DNA from: Arundinibacter roseus
GTDB taxonomy: Bacteria; Bacteroidota; Bacteroidia; Cytophagales; Spirosomataceae
Assembly (NCBI RefSeq): GCF_004348825.1
Contig: NZ_SMJU01000007.1
Location: 248,001-312,000 of the forward strand
Reading direction: 5' to 3'
Length of the DNA: 64,000 nucleotides
Shown here: piece after piece, positions 1 to 8,569 of the stretch
How positions within the stretch are numbered: the stretch's first letter is position 1
Layout of the letters: each line of letters starts with the position of its first letter
Translations under genes and position numbers: made by a program
The notes under the pieces: generated by a model
What the model was told of the DNA's origin: nothing
The model's database searches: none
What the model saw: the letters and a program-made list of their open reading frames with translations, nothing else

Positions 1-2085
1 GAACTACTTTTGGAATCCGGAAAAGAAAAAATTGTGTCGATTTCTCTCGCGCCCTCTACTCAGCAATTAGACGAAGCCATGGTAATCAGTTCAAAGCCGC
101 TGGCGTTTTCGAGTATTCAGGAAATTACCGTAGAGCAAACCCTGCGCTATGCTGCCACTTACCTCGACCCGGCAAGAGTGGCCACCTCGTTTCCCGGTGT
201 GGCAAGTGCAAACGATCAGGCCAATGGGCTGGTGATTCGGGGAAATACGCCTAACGGAATGCAGTGGCGGTTGGAAGGCGTGGAAATCGTAAACCCAAAC
301 CATCTATCCAACGCCGGAACATTCAGCGACCGCGCCACGCAAACGGGAGGCGGAGTCAATATTTTGAGCACTCAACTGCTTGACGATTCGTATTTTCTGA
401 CGGGTGCATTTCCTGCCGAATATGGCAATGCGCTTTCGGGTGTTCTGGACATGAAATTACGGACGGGTAATAATGAGCAAACTGAGTTTACGGCACAAGC
501 AGGACTTATTGGTCTGGATGTGGCTGCCGAAGGACCTTTTTCCAAAAAATCAAAAGCTTCTTATCTGGTCAACTACCGCTATTCCTTTACGGGCCTTTTG
601 GGAGCTATGGGCGTAACTTTCGGCGGAGAAGATATTCGCTTTCAGGATTTATCTTTTACCATTACACTCCCCACGGCTAAACATGGCGAGTTCAAATTTT
701 TTGGGCTGGGTGGATACAGCAGCAATATATTCAAGGCAAGCCGAAATGTAGACGAATGGGTTTTTCAAAAAGATGGTTTCGATATCGACTACACCAACGC
801 AATGGGTGCCGTGGGTCTCACGCATTCAATACAGATGGGTCCTAAAACGTCTGTGAAATCTGTGTTGGTAACTTCTGCACTTGAAAATGGACGAGATGGG
901 TATATTTTGTCAAAAGCCAATACAGATCGACGATTTTTGGTTGAAGAAGATGCGATAAGTAAATCGCGACTCTCCTATTCCACTACGCTTAGCCATCGGC
1001 TAAATGCCAAACACTTAATTAAAACGGGACTATTTCTTACCTATCAGGTGGATGAAATCCTGTCTCGGGGCAGTCAGGTTTCAGATGGGCGCATGGAAGG
1101 GACAGTGATTCAACCCTATGCAACCTGGCAATGGAAGCCCGCCAAACGACTAACTACCGAACTGGGCCTACATTACCTTGGATATACTTACAACAAAACA
1201 AATTCAGTTGAACCACGAGCGGCCGTGCATTTTCAGGCATCGCCCCGGCAATCGATCAGTTTCTCTTATGGATTGCACAGTCAGTTGCAACAGCCGCAAG
1301 TATATCTGGCAGTCAAAAATAGTAATACTCAGGCAAACGATCGGCCTAATCGGTTGCTGTCGCCTACGCGGGCGCATCATTTTGTGGCGGGCTATCAGCA
1401 GAATTTGAGTAAAGGCGGAATTCTCAAAATTGAAACTTACCTGCAAAATATCTTTGATGTTCCGGTGGTTACGTTGTCTCCGGTACTTAGCTACCGCGTA
1501 CTACCTTCTTTTTCTACGCTCAATTTGGTTGAAAATTTTGTGGATCAGAAATTGGAAAATGCCGGAACCGGCCGCAATTATGGCGTAGAGGTTAGTTATC
1601 AGAAATATTTGACCAAAGGATACTATGTTTTAATCTCAGGTTCCCTTTATAATTCTACTTATGTAGGGGGAGATGGTATCCGTCGGAGTACGCGCTACAA
1701 TGGCGGGCATACGTTCAGCTTTACTGGTGGTAAAGAAATCATTACAAAAAAACAGGCTATTTGGGGATTCAATACACGTATTCTTTGGTTGGGCGGGTTT
1801 CGGGATACACCCATTGATCTGGAAACATCACAGGCTGAACAGACCACCGTGTATTCCGTTAAAGATGCGTTTACAGTAAAAATGAAAGATTATTTCCGCC
1901 CCGATCTGCGAATCTACTGGAAAAAGAACCACGCAAAGTATAACCGAACACTGGCTCTTGACATTCAGAATGTTAGCAATACTGAAAATGAAGCGTTCAG
2001 CTACTATGATATTTTGCAACGGCAATTAGTTCCAAGGTATCAACTTGGGATGATTCCTGTTTTGAGCTATCGCTGGGAATTTTAG
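1..2085 (+). CDS. TonB-dependent receptor, 5' part outside window
   Basis: Outer membrane beta-barrel receptor of the TonB-dependent type, which imports a bound ligand using energy from the inner membrane. The frame is open from base 1, so the signal peptide and most of any N-terminal carboxypeptidase-regulatory domain lie outside. What is visible is the end of such a domain, a plug region over roughly the first 150 residues (with VIRGNTPNGMQWRLEGVEI and an AEYGNALSGVLD stretch), then a long barrel rich in alternating aromatic strands that ends in the aromatic residues RWEF, as expected for the last barrel strand. The substrate cannot be read from sequence. The ssrA gene follows on the same strand with about 105 bases between. 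No terminator was seen directly after the stop. Confidence 0.9.
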   Translation, partial: ELLLESGKEKIVSISLAPSTQQLDEAMVISSKPLAFSSIQEITVEQTLRYAATYLDPARVATSFPGVASANDQANGLVIRGNTPNGMQWRLEGVEIVNPNHLSNAGTFSDRATQTGGGVNILSTQLLDDSYFLTGAFPAEYGNALSGVLDMKLRTGNNEQTEFTAQAGLIGLDVAAEGPFSKKSKASYLVNYRYSFTGLLGAMGVTFGGEDIRFQDLSFTITLPTAKHGEFKFFGLGGYSSNIFKASRNVDEWVFQKDGFDIDYTNAMGAVGLTHSIQMGPKTSVKSVLVTSALENGRDGYILSKANTDRRFLVEEDAISKSRLSYSTTLSHRLNAKHLIKTGLFLTYQVDEILSRGSQVSDGRMEGTVIQPYATWQWKPAKRLTTELGLHYLGYTYNKTNSVEPRAAVHFQASPRQSISFSYGLHSQLQQPQVYLAVKNSNTQANDRPNRLLSPTRAHHFVAGYQQNLSKGGILKIETYLQNIFDVPVVTLSPVLSYRVLPSFSTLNLVENFVDQKLENAGTGRNYGVEVSYQKYLTKGYYVLISGSLYNSTYVGGDGIRRSTRYNGGHTFSFTGGKEIITKKQAIWGFNTRILWLGGFRDTPIDLETSQAEQTTVYSVKDAFTVKMKDYFRPDLRIYWKKNHAKYNRTLALDIQNVSNTENEAFSYYDILQRQLVPRYQLGMIPVLSYRWEF

Positions 2086-2141
2086 CCAATTTGAAGGCAG
2101 ATAAAGACTAAAATAAATCACGGTCTGAACTATTTTACAGC

Positions 2142-2149
2142 TAATTTTG
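2142..2149 (+). promoter_or_regulatory. putative -7 element of ssrA (TAATTTTG)
   Basis: TAATTTTG matches the Bacteroidota -7 consensus TAnnTTTG. It lies 41 bases before the predicted mature 5' end of tmRNA, leaving a short leader that RNase P could remove. No clear TTTG at -33. Confidence 0.45.
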
Positions 2150-2190
2150 TCAGATAACTACGGAAAAACAACCACTTCCGTTTCCAAAAT

Positions 2191-2561
2191 GGGGGCGACT
2201 GGTATTGACAGCGGGTTGGGATTCTGTGTGTAAGCATGTCGGGAGTTGAGGGTACCTCCCGTTAATCAATGCCTTTCAAACAATAACTGGCGAATCTAAC
2301 TACGCCATGGCTGCCTAATCCGGAGGATTTAGCAAATGCCATCATCCCTCCACCCTACGTGCTGCCGGGTGGATCAAGGGGTGTCGAAACGCAGCGCTGG
2401 TTGGAATAGTGGTACGAAAACCCAACGAGACACTAGTACCTAAGGCCAAGACGCGGGTCCGCCCTGAACCTAGTCTGGCTCGAAAATCTAATCGGGGATA
2501 AGCATGTAGAAGGCACAGGGTTTCCCTGTTCTGGACGAGGGTTCGAATCCCTCCGTCTCCA
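2191..2561 (+). ncRNA. ssrA: transfer-messenger RNA (tmRNA)
   Basis: tmRNA rescues ribosomes stalled on mRNAs without stop codons and adds a degradation tag. The 5' strand GGGGGCG pairs with the 3' strand CGTCTCC (two G-U pairs) to form the seven-base-pair acceptor stem. A T-arm GAGGG-TTCGAAT-CCCTC lies just before it at about 2537-2553. The tag ORF is at 2289-2318 and reads GESNYAMAA followed by TAA, close to the (A)LAA/MAA tags of Bacteroidota. The discriminator A is at 2561, and CCA is not encoded (the genome continues CAAAA). A strong terminator follows immediately. About 371 nt is a normal length. Confidence 0.95.
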
Positions 2562-2566
2562 CAAAA

Positions 2567-2600
2567 ACGGCCAAATTTTAAAAATTTGGCCGTTTTTTTA
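2567..2600 (+). terminator. intrinsic terminator after ssrA
   Basis: A perfect inverted repeat ACGGCCAAATTTT / AAAATTTGGCCGT with a one-base centre is followed by a run of T. It starts six bases after the tmRNA 3' end. Confidence 0.9.
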
Positions 2601-2844
2601 TAAAGTGCCACCTCTTTTTTACCTAAATGACACCTTCCTTCATGCAGTCGCGTAACCTGTTGTTTTGCCATTTTACTACAATTCTCACTTTTTGCATCGC
2701 AGGGCTGCTGATACCCACTTCAAAGCAGACAAAGAGAAGCCTTCAAGCATCAGAATTCATTTATCAAGGATCGCAACCCAAAAAAATTCTTGTCTTTTGG
2801 TGGAAAATTTATTTCGGGAAAGGATTCAGTTAACTCAAAGTCCT

Positions 2845-2907
2845 AAATTTTAAACACTTCGTTTAAAATTTTAAACAGTTTGTTTAAAACTTTAACCCAC
2901 TTGTACT
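2845..2907. repeat. three degenerate 21-bp tandem repeats, two with a dyad
   Basis: Units begin at 2845, 2866 and 2887. Units 1 and 2 are AAATTTTAAACA followed by CTTCGTTTA or GTTTGTTTA, identical at 18 of 21 positions. Each contains the inverted repeat TAAAC-N5-GTTTA. Unit 3 starts AAACTTTAACC and is degenerate; a fourth partial unit AAATTTTAG follows. The 21-bp period (two helical turns) would place all copies on one DNA face. Confidence 0.7.
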
Positions 2908-3072
2908 AAATTTTAGAAAAAATATGAGTTACACAAAGCATTGTATGTATCCATAGTAACCAGTAAAATTTCAACCAGAAGTTGTACTTACTCATTGAAA
3001 ATTAGGCTTGAAAAGCAATTTAACCCAATTAATTATCAGTATATTTCAAATTTAAAATTAAAGTAATGACAC

Positions 3073-3095
3073 TAATGTGCAACTTTTGTACATTA
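3073..3095. promoter_or_regulatory. 23-bp palindrome upstream of the 3161 gene
   Basis: TAATGTGCAA-CTT-TTGTACATTA: ten-base arms with one mismatch around a three-base centre. It lies 66-88 bases before the ATG at 3161 and overlaps AACTTTTG, a one-mismatch -7 element. This is a plausible operator; the binding protein is unknown. Confidence 0.45.
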
Positions 3096-3160
3096 ATTAT
3101 TAAATTTTAAATAAAATGAATATATTTATTGCCAATAAACACACATACTAAAATAACCGG

Positions 3161-3505
3161 ATGAAAACGCACACCTTTCAACTGAACAAGCCCGTTCAGG
3201 ATCTTTCCAGATGGATGCTTGTTTCTGATCCCCTCAATTCTGATGGGCGGTTTTATGTTCTCAAAGGACATTACCCGCAATATCTGTTTGAGATCGTACC
3301 GAAGTCTGAATGTACTGACGGTCATTCGATTGCCTACCGTGGAGAAACATACTATATCAATATACGAAAAGATATAGATAACCGTGGAAAACCTCCAATC
3401 AGTTACTTTCTGGAAATGCTGGCCTGGTATACGAAGATCGGTGCAAAACCCAGCCTTGCTGAAATCAATGCACGAAACAGCACTGCCAAAGTAGAAAACG
3501 TATAA
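3161..3505 (+). CDS. uncharacterised 114-residue protein
   Basis: I do not recognise the family. The protein is a soluble, mixed-charge 114 residues with no signal peptide or membrane segment. It contains the phrases FYVLKGHYPQYLFEIVP and GETYYINIRKDIDNRG, which look like a small globular fold. The complementary strand also has an open frame over 3107-3553. I favour the + strand because its ATG follows a promoter-like region, the frame ends just before a terminator hairpin, and the composition is more protein-like. An isolated gene with its own operator-like palindrome suggests a regulated small protein. Confidence 0.6.
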   Translation: MKTHTFQLNKPVQDLSRWMLVSDPLNSDGRFYVLKGHYPQYLFEIVPKSECTDGHSIAYRGETYYINIRKDIDNRGKPPISYFLEMLAWYTKIGAKPSLAEINARNSTAKVENV

Positions 3506-3519
3506 GCATATCGTTTGTA

Positions 3520-3551
3520 GCAGAAAACCACCTGAATCGGTGGTTTTCTGC
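3520..3551. terminator. bidirectional hairpin between convergent genes
   Basis: GCAGAAAACCACC / GGTGGTTTTCTGC, a perfect 13-bp stem with a six-base loop between the + gene ending at 3505 and the - gene ending at 3573. The T-run on either side is poor. Confidence 0.65.
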
Positions 3552-3572
3552 ATTCATGATATAGTTCAAATC

Positions 3573-4529
3573 TTAAAAGGGAAGTCGCCCCAAATCAACA
3601 TTTCCGCCCGTTAGAATAACCCCCACTGTCAAATCTTTAAACAGAGCTTTATTCTTAATAACTGCGGCCAGAGGCACCGCACAGGAAGGCTCTACGATAA
3701 TCTTCATTCGCTCCCAGATTAGCCGCATTGCTTCTATAATTTCGGCATCCGAAACGGTGTATATTCCTTCTACGTGCCGCAAAATAATGTCAAGAGTTTT
3801 GTCGCCCAGGGGAGTCAGCAGGCCATCTGCGATAGTATTTACATAAGGTGCCCGCTCAATTTTTTGCGACTGAAAGGAAAGTACCGCATCCGCTGCGCCT
3901 TCCGGTTCTCCGGCAAAAACCCTGGTCCGCTCAGCAAAATAATGGGCCGATAATGCGGTGCCGCTTAATAAACCTCCACCACCCACAGGTGCTATAAGGG
4001 CATCAAGATCTACCCCCACATCATCAAACAATTCTTTGGCGGCGGTAGCTTGTCCGGTTATTACATTGTAGTCATTGAAAGGATGAATAAAGGTTGCACC
4101 CGAACGTGCTACAACTTCCTGCACAGTCCTTTCTCGTTCCTCAGGTGTATTTTTACAAAAAGTTACCTCGGCACCATAGCCTTTTACAGCTTTAATTTTT
4201 ACCTCAGGCGAGTTATCCGGCATTACAATGAAGGCTTTTGTACCCACCACGCCTGCCGCATACGCAATGGCCTGAGCATGGTTTCCCGACGAGTGAGTGG
4301 CAATTCCTCGGGCCTGTTCGTCGGTTGTAAGGCTCAATACCGCATTGACCCCACCACGAGCTTTGAACGCGCCTATTTTCTGAAAATTTTCACATTTAAA
4401 GTATAAGGAAGCTCCCACAAGTTTATTGATGGTTTTGCAGGTAAGTATGGGCGTCCGATGAACATAGGGTTGAATACGTGCATGGGCTTCTAGAATTGAT
4501 GTAGCTGTTGGATAAATAGGAGTTGTCAT
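3573..4529 (-). CDS. threonine dehydratase / serine racemase-like PLP enzyme
   Basis: Fold-type II pyridoxal-phosphate enzyme of the threonine/serine ammonia-lyase family, which deaminates a hydroxy-amino acid to a 2-oxo acid; serine racemase and 3-hydroxyaspartate ammonia-lyase share this fold. Visible signatures are the Schiff-base lysine in IGAFKARGG (about residue 56), SSGNHAQA (80-87) and the phosphate-binding GGGGLLSG (183-190). At 318 residues it lacks the C-terminal ACT regulatory domain of biosynthetic IlvA, so it is the short catabolic type. I chose the ATG at 4529, where MTTPIYPTATSI begins; the longer open frame from 4607 adds an unlikely basic extension. No partner gene is adjacent. 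Confidence 0.88.
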   Translation of the reverse strand: MTTPIYPTATSILEAHARIQPYVHRTPILTCKTINKLVGASLYFKCENFQKIGAFKARGGVNAVLSLTTDEQARGIATHSSGNHAQAIAYAAGVVGTKAFIVMPDNSPEVKIKAVKGYGAEVTFCKNTPEERERTVQEVVARSGATFIHPFNDYNVITGQATAAKELFDDVGVDLDALIAPVGGGGLLSGTALSAHYFAERTRVFAGEPEGAADAVLSFQSQKIERAPYVNTIADGLLTPLGDKTLDIILRHVEGIYTVSDAEIIEAMRLIWERMKIIVEPSCAVPLAAVIKNKALFKDLTVGVILTGGNVDLGRLPF

Positions 4530-4643
4530 ATTAAATAAATTCAAGAATAAATAGTACCATTTCCGGGGAGCTTTCCCTACTTTTAAGCAGGAGCTTCTTT
4601 TGCCCAAAATACTGCAAATTAAACATACTAAAAATCAAAGTTC

Positions 4644-6323
4644 ATGACAAAAACCAAACGTATTCCCCGCACACCCTCTGCCTATGATCAACCGTTACTG
4701 ATCAAAACGCTGCTTCTCCAAAGTGAACGTTACAACCCTGAGCGTGAAATTGTTTACCGGGATTTATTCCGGATGGATTATTTTGAATTGAATCGACGAA
4801 TCCGAAGATTAGCCAATGCACTACGTACACTAGGTATTGCACCGGGAAGTACCGTAGCCGTGATGGATTGGGATAGTCACCGCTATCTTGAATGTTTTTT
4901 TGCCGTTCCGTGCATGGGGGCAATTTTGCATACCATCAATGTGCGACTTTCACCAGCACAGATTTTATATACAATTAATCATGCCGAAGATGATATTCTG
5001 CTGATACACGAAGACTTTTTACCCATTCTTGAATCGATTCATGGACAAATAACGTCAACCAGCAAAATCGTTATTATGAGTGACAAGGTGTACACTCAGC
5101 AGAAGACAGAACTTACAAAACCTTCTTTCCCAACTTTGGGTGAATATGAAGCTCTTCTCGCTGCACAACCCGCTGAGTATGATTTTCCAGATTTTGAGGA
5201 AGATTCATGGGCCACTACTTTTTACACCACGGGCACCACAGGAAATCCAAAAGGCGTTTATTTTTCTCATCGTCAACTCTTTATGCATACCATGGGACTA
5301 CTAGCCTACTTTTGCGGCTATGAGGCTCTGCCGTTCTCACATCGGGATGTGTACATGCCTATCACACCCATGTTCCATGTACATGCATGGGGATTCCCGT
5401 TTTTAGCTACCATGCTGAATAACAAGCAGGTATATCCGGGTCGTTACGAGCCCGAGATGTTGCTTCGTCTGCTAATTCAGGAAAAAGTTACCCTTTCACA
5501 CTGCGTCCCTACCATTTTAGGTATGTTGGTCAATAGCCCAATTGCAAAACAGGTGGACTTATCAAATTGGAAAGTCATCATCGGAGGTTCTGCCCTGACA
5601 CGCGGTCTGGCGCAGGCGGCTATTTCGTTGGGTATTAATGTTTCACAAGGATACGGAATGTCCGAAACGGCTCCAATCATGTCAGTGGTTCATCTAAACG
5701 ATCAACAACTTGGATGGGATGTACAGCGGCAACTAGACCTCCGCACCAAGGCTGGTCGCATAGCTCCTTTTGTAGATCTTCGGGTACTTGATGAAAAGGG
5801 CGATATTCTGCCTCATGACGGACAATCTGTCGGTGAACTTGTAGCTCGTGGGGCCTGGATGACGCAGGGCTACTATAAGGATGAAGTAAGTTCGGAAAAT
5901 TTGTGGAAAGGCGGTTGGCTACATACGGGCGATGTTGGCAGTATTGGACCGGATTTTTACCTCACAATTTCGGATCGGGTTAAAGATGTTATCAAAACAG
6001 GCGGCGAATGGGTTTCTTCACTTGATATTGAAAACATCTTCTCGCAAATGGATGGTGTGGCAGAAGTAGCTGTGGTAGGCCTGCCCGACGAGCGTTGGGG
6101 CGAGCGGCCTTATGCGTTGGTTGTTCCAAAACCAGATTTTGTAAAAACCTTGTCCTCAGAAATCCTGCATCAACATATACTGACTTTGGTGGAAACTGGC
6201 GAAATAAACCGATGGTACATCCCTAACAGGATTGTACTCGTAGCCGAAATACCTAAGACAAGCGTTGGTAAACTTGATAAAAAGAAAATCAGAACCGAAA
6301 TGAAAGAGTTATTAGTAGGCTAA
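4644..6323 (+). CDS. AMP-forming fatty acid--CoA ligase
   Basis: Activates a carboxylic acid (probably medium- or long-chain fatty acid) to its acyl-CoA via an acyl-adenylate. The ANL-superfamily P-loop reads TTGTTGNPKG (about 195-204). The adenine-binding GYGMSE is at 336-341, LHTGDVG lies near 430, and the C-terminal catalytic lysine motif KTSVGKLDKKKIR is near 540. The length of 559 residues is normal for the AlkK/FadD35-like branch. The next gene starts four bases after the stop, so the two are co-transcribed. Exact substrate cannot be inferred. Confidence 0.92.
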   Translation: MTKTKRIPRTPSAYDQPLLIKTLLLQSERYNPEREIVYRDLFRMDYFELNRRIRRLANALRTLGIAPGSTVAVMDWDSHRYLECFFAVPCMGAILHTINVRLSPAQILYTINHAEDDILLIHEDFLPILESIHGQITSTSKIVIMSDKVYTQQKTELTKPSFPTLGEYEALLAAQPAEYDFPDFEEDSWATTFYTTGTTGNPKGVYFSHRQLFMHTMGLLAYFCGYEALPFSHRDVYMPITPMFHVHAWGFPFLATMLNNKQVYPGRYEPEMLLRLLIQEKVTLSHCVPTILGMLVNSPIAKQVDLSNWKVIIGGSALTRGLAQAAISLGINVSQGYGMSETAPIMSVVHLNDQQLGWDVQRQLDLRTKAGRIAPFVDLRVLDEKGDILPHDGQSVGELVARGAWMTQGYYKDEVSSENLWKGGWLHTGDVGSIGPDFYLTISDRVKDVIKTGGEWVSSLDIENIFSQMDGVAEVAVVGLPDERWGERPYALVVPKPDFVKTLSSEILHQHILTLVETGEINRWYIPNRIVLVAEIPKTSVGKLDKKKIRTEMKELLVG

Positions 6324-6327
6324 CACT

Positions 6328-7335
6328 ATGGAAAGAAGACGTTTTCTTAAACTGATCGGATGCGTTCCTTTGCTTCCTTCCGGGATGGATTTTTCAGGGA
6401 GAGTGATGACCGTGGAAGGGCCCAAAGCTGCTGGATCTTTGGGAAAAACCCTTATCCACGAACATTTTCTGGTTGATTTTATAGGCGCTGATAAAATTTC
6501 TGCCACCCGATGGAATCGACAAACTGTCCGAAAGGCAGTAGCACCATATATTGAAAAAGCAAAAAGCGAAGGTATCCAATCAATTATGGATTGCACGCCG
6601 GCATTTTTGGGACGAGATGTGCATTTACTACGGGAAATTTCGCGGGAGCATACCATTCATATTCTGACCAATACCGGTTATTATGGAGCAGTAAATAACA
6701 AATACTTGCCGAAGTGGGCTTTTACAGAAACGGAACAACAGCTTGCTGATCGCTGGATCAGGGAATTTGAGAATGGTATCGAAGGCACAGATATTCGACC
6801 GGGCTTTATTAAAATTGGCGTTGACAGCGGAAAATTATCTGAACTTCATAAAAAGCTTGTTCGTGCGGCGGCTATCACGCATTTGGCCACAGGACTTACT
6901 ATTTGTTCACATACCGGGCCGGCACCTGCTGCTTTTGAGCAAATTGAGCTTATAAAAAAAATGGGAGTACGGCCCGATGCATTTGTATGGGTGCATGCAC
7001 AGGCTGAACCTGACAAAAACATTTACCCAAAGGCAGCGCAAATGGGCGCCTGGGTAAGTCTGGATGGCATGGGATGGGGAGAATTTGAAGGCTATGCCAC
7101 ATGGCTATCTCAGTTAAAGTCGGAGGAACTGCTGAATCGGGTTTTAATTTCTCACGATGCAGGCTGGTATACTCCCGGCACAAACAACTCCATGAAATCA
7201 TTTGTGGGGTACACCAATTTTTTTGAGAAAATTCAACCAATTCTTCGAAGTAATGGCTGGAAAAATTCTGATTTTGACCAACTCCTGATCAAAAACCCTG
7301 AGGAAGCATTTACAATCGCTATTCGTAAACTATGA
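6328..7335 (+). CDS. phosphotriesterase-like metal-dependent hydrolase
   Basis: TIM-barrel amidohydrolase of the phosphotriesterase family (phosphotriester, lactone or related ester hydrolysis). Predicted metal ligands are HEH (44-46), K162 in FIKIGVD as the carbamylated lysine, H195 in CSHTG, H223 in WVHAQ and D277 in ISHDAGWY. The N-terminus MERRRFLKLIG resembles a twin-arginine or Sec signal, so the enzyme may be exported. It follows the acyl-CoA ligase by four bases and the pair ends in a terminator. A lactonase role alongside acyl metabolism is possible but not shown. Confidence 0.85.
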   Translation: MERRRFLKLIGCVPLLPSGMDFSGRVMTVEGPKAAGSLGKTLIHEHFLVDFIGADKISATRWNRQTVRKAVAPYIEKAKSEGIQSIMDCTPAFLGRDVHLLREISREHTIHILTNTGYYGAVNNKYLPKWAFTETEQQLADRWIREFENGIEGTDIRPGFIKIGVDSGKLSELHKKLVRAAAITHLATGLTICSHTGPAPAAFEQIELIKKMGVRPDAFVWVHAQAEPDKNIYPKAAQMGAWVSLDGMGWGEFEGYATWLSQLKSEELLNRVLISHDAGWYTPGTNNSMKSFVGYTNFFEKIQPILRSNGWKNSDFDQLLIKNPEEAFTIAIRKL

Positions 7336-7353
7336 AATATTAAAAGGTATTAC

Positions 7354-7392
7354 GCACAAAAAGCCGAAGGATAACCCCTCGGCTTTTCGTGC
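7354..7392 (+). terminator. terminator after the ligase/hydrolase operon
   Basis: GCACAAAAAGCCGA pairs with TCGGCTTTTCGTGC around an 11-base loop. The convergent OmpA-like gene ends at 7412, so the hairpin may serve both directions. Confidence 0.7.
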
Positions 7393-7411
7393 TTAACTTG
7401 AAATGAACAAC

Positions 7412-8299
7412 TTATTTGCCCGCTTGTGGGGTATACAAGTTGAAGAATTGATCCAACTTGGGAGTAATGATAATTTCAGTCCGACGGTTCATGCTGCGGC
7501 TTTCTTTGGAAGAATTTTCTACCTTAGGCATATATTCACCGCGTCCACCGGCAATCATGCGGTTCGCAGCTACACCGTATTTCGATTGAAGCGTACGAAC
7601 AACCGAAGTGGCACGCATTACGCTAAGATCCCAGTTGTCTGAAAGGTTTCCACTCCGGTAAGGGACATTGTCTGTATGGCCTTCAACCAAAATCTCAATT
7701 TCCTTGTAGTCATTCAGGATACGGGCCACTTTGCCAAGTACGGATTGGGCTTTTTCAGTGATGTTATAACTTCCAAAATCAAACAACATTTTGTCTGAAA
7801 GCGAAACGTACACAACTCCTTTTTTTACTTCGATCTGAACATCTTCGTCGCTAACATCCTGCAAGGAGCGTTTCAGGTTCATAACCAAAGCCATATTCAG
7901 AGAATCTTTCCGTTGGATACTTGTGTTCAAATCACGGATATAATTCCCCTGACTGTTCATCACTTCCATAGACTTCTTGATGCTCTCAGCACCTTCTTTG
8001 CTGATCACGGATAGATCCGACATACGATCCAGCAATGCGTTGTTATTCTTTTTGAGGAAATCCAGCTGATCCTGCAATTCCTTCAAACGTGTGTTTCTGG
8101 CTTCAAGCTCACCTTGGCTTGTTCTCAGATCAGTATTCAATTTTGCCACTTTACCGTCGCAGTCGCTCAGGTCTGTTTTGGCTTTATCAAGCATCAGCTG
8201 AATCTGATCTCTTTCATTCTGAACGGCCAACATTTTTTTCTTGCTGGCGCAAGAGCCTAGGGTGAAAATAAGGGCAATTGCAACAATTGTTTTTTGCAT
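7412..8299 (-). CDS. OmpA-family peptidoglycan-binding lipoprotein
   Basis: Outer membrane lipoprotein that tethers the membrane to peptidoglycan. The signal peptide ends in lipobox LGSC with Cys17. A long coiled-coil region (about 25-95) full of heptad leucines follows. The C-terminal OmpA-like domain (about 180-285) has the diaminopimelate-contact phrase EGHTDNVP and the NWDLSVMRA helix. At 295 residues it resembles Pal-like or MotB-like OmpA proteins with an elongated stalk rather than a beta-barrel OmpA. A TATTTTTG element sits about 55 bases upstream. It is transcribed alone. Confidence 0.9.
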   Translation of the reverse strand: MQKTIVAIALIFTLGSCASKKKMLAVQNERDQIQLMLDKAKTDLSDCDGKVAKLNTDLRTSQGELEARNTRLKELQDQLDFLKKNNNALLDRMSDLSVISKEGAESIKKSMEVMNSQGNYIRDLNTSIQRKDSLNMALVMNLKRSLQDVSDEDVQIEVKKGVVYVSLSDKMLFDFGSYNITEKAQSVLGKVARILNDYKEIEILVEGHTDNVPYRSGNLSDNWDLSVMRATSVVRTLQSKYGVAANRMIAGGRGEYMPKVENSSKESRSMNRRTEIIITPKLDQFFNLYTPQAGK

Positions 8300-8352
8300 G
8301 GGTCTAGTGAGTTAGATGGACAAAAACTGGTTTATGGTTAAATAATTTGAAT

Positions 8353-8360
8353 CAAAAATA
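8353..8360 (-). promoter_or_regulatory. putative -7 element of the OmpA-like gene
   Basis: The minus strand reads TATTTTTG, matching TAnnTTTG, 54 bases before the ATG at 8299. No clear -33 TTTG. Confidence 0.4.
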
Positions 8361-8569
8361 TAGTCTTCCACTACTAGTACATCGTACATAGCAAAAACGA
8401 CTACATTGAGCTGCAAAATTACTACTCTCCTTTTAAAAAGACGAATAATAATCTATAATACTCCAAATTATCGTACCAAGGCCATTTTTAGCCAAAATTC
8501 TTTCATTTTAGTAACCCGCAAATGCTTTATGAAAACTTATTTTGAATCCAAATTAACATATTTCCTTCC

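Larger units (their letters stand above)
2601..3160. other. 560-base AT-rich intergenic region
   Basis: No convincing gene. Short reading frames here (for example 2627-2833) have no family resemblance and lie in very AT-rich sequence. The region holds the 21-bp tandem dyad repeats at 2845-2907 and a palindrome at 3073-3095, both listed separately, and probably carries the control region of the gene at 3161. Confidence 0.6.

Noticed and set aside
2342-2671. Minus-strand ORF of 109 codons across the tmRNA gene
   Set aside because: It overlaps a clear tmRNA with acceptor stem, T-arm and tag ORF; a structural RNA with high GC often gives a spurious frame.
2627-2853. Two overlapping short + strand ORFs after the ssrA terminator
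   Set aside because: Both lie in AT-rich sequence with no promoter or recognisable protein character, and they overlap each other in different frames.
3107-3553. 148-codon minus-strand ORF opposite the 3161 gene
   Set aside because: It runs through the palindrome and the terminator hairpin; the + strand frame fits the flanking signals better.
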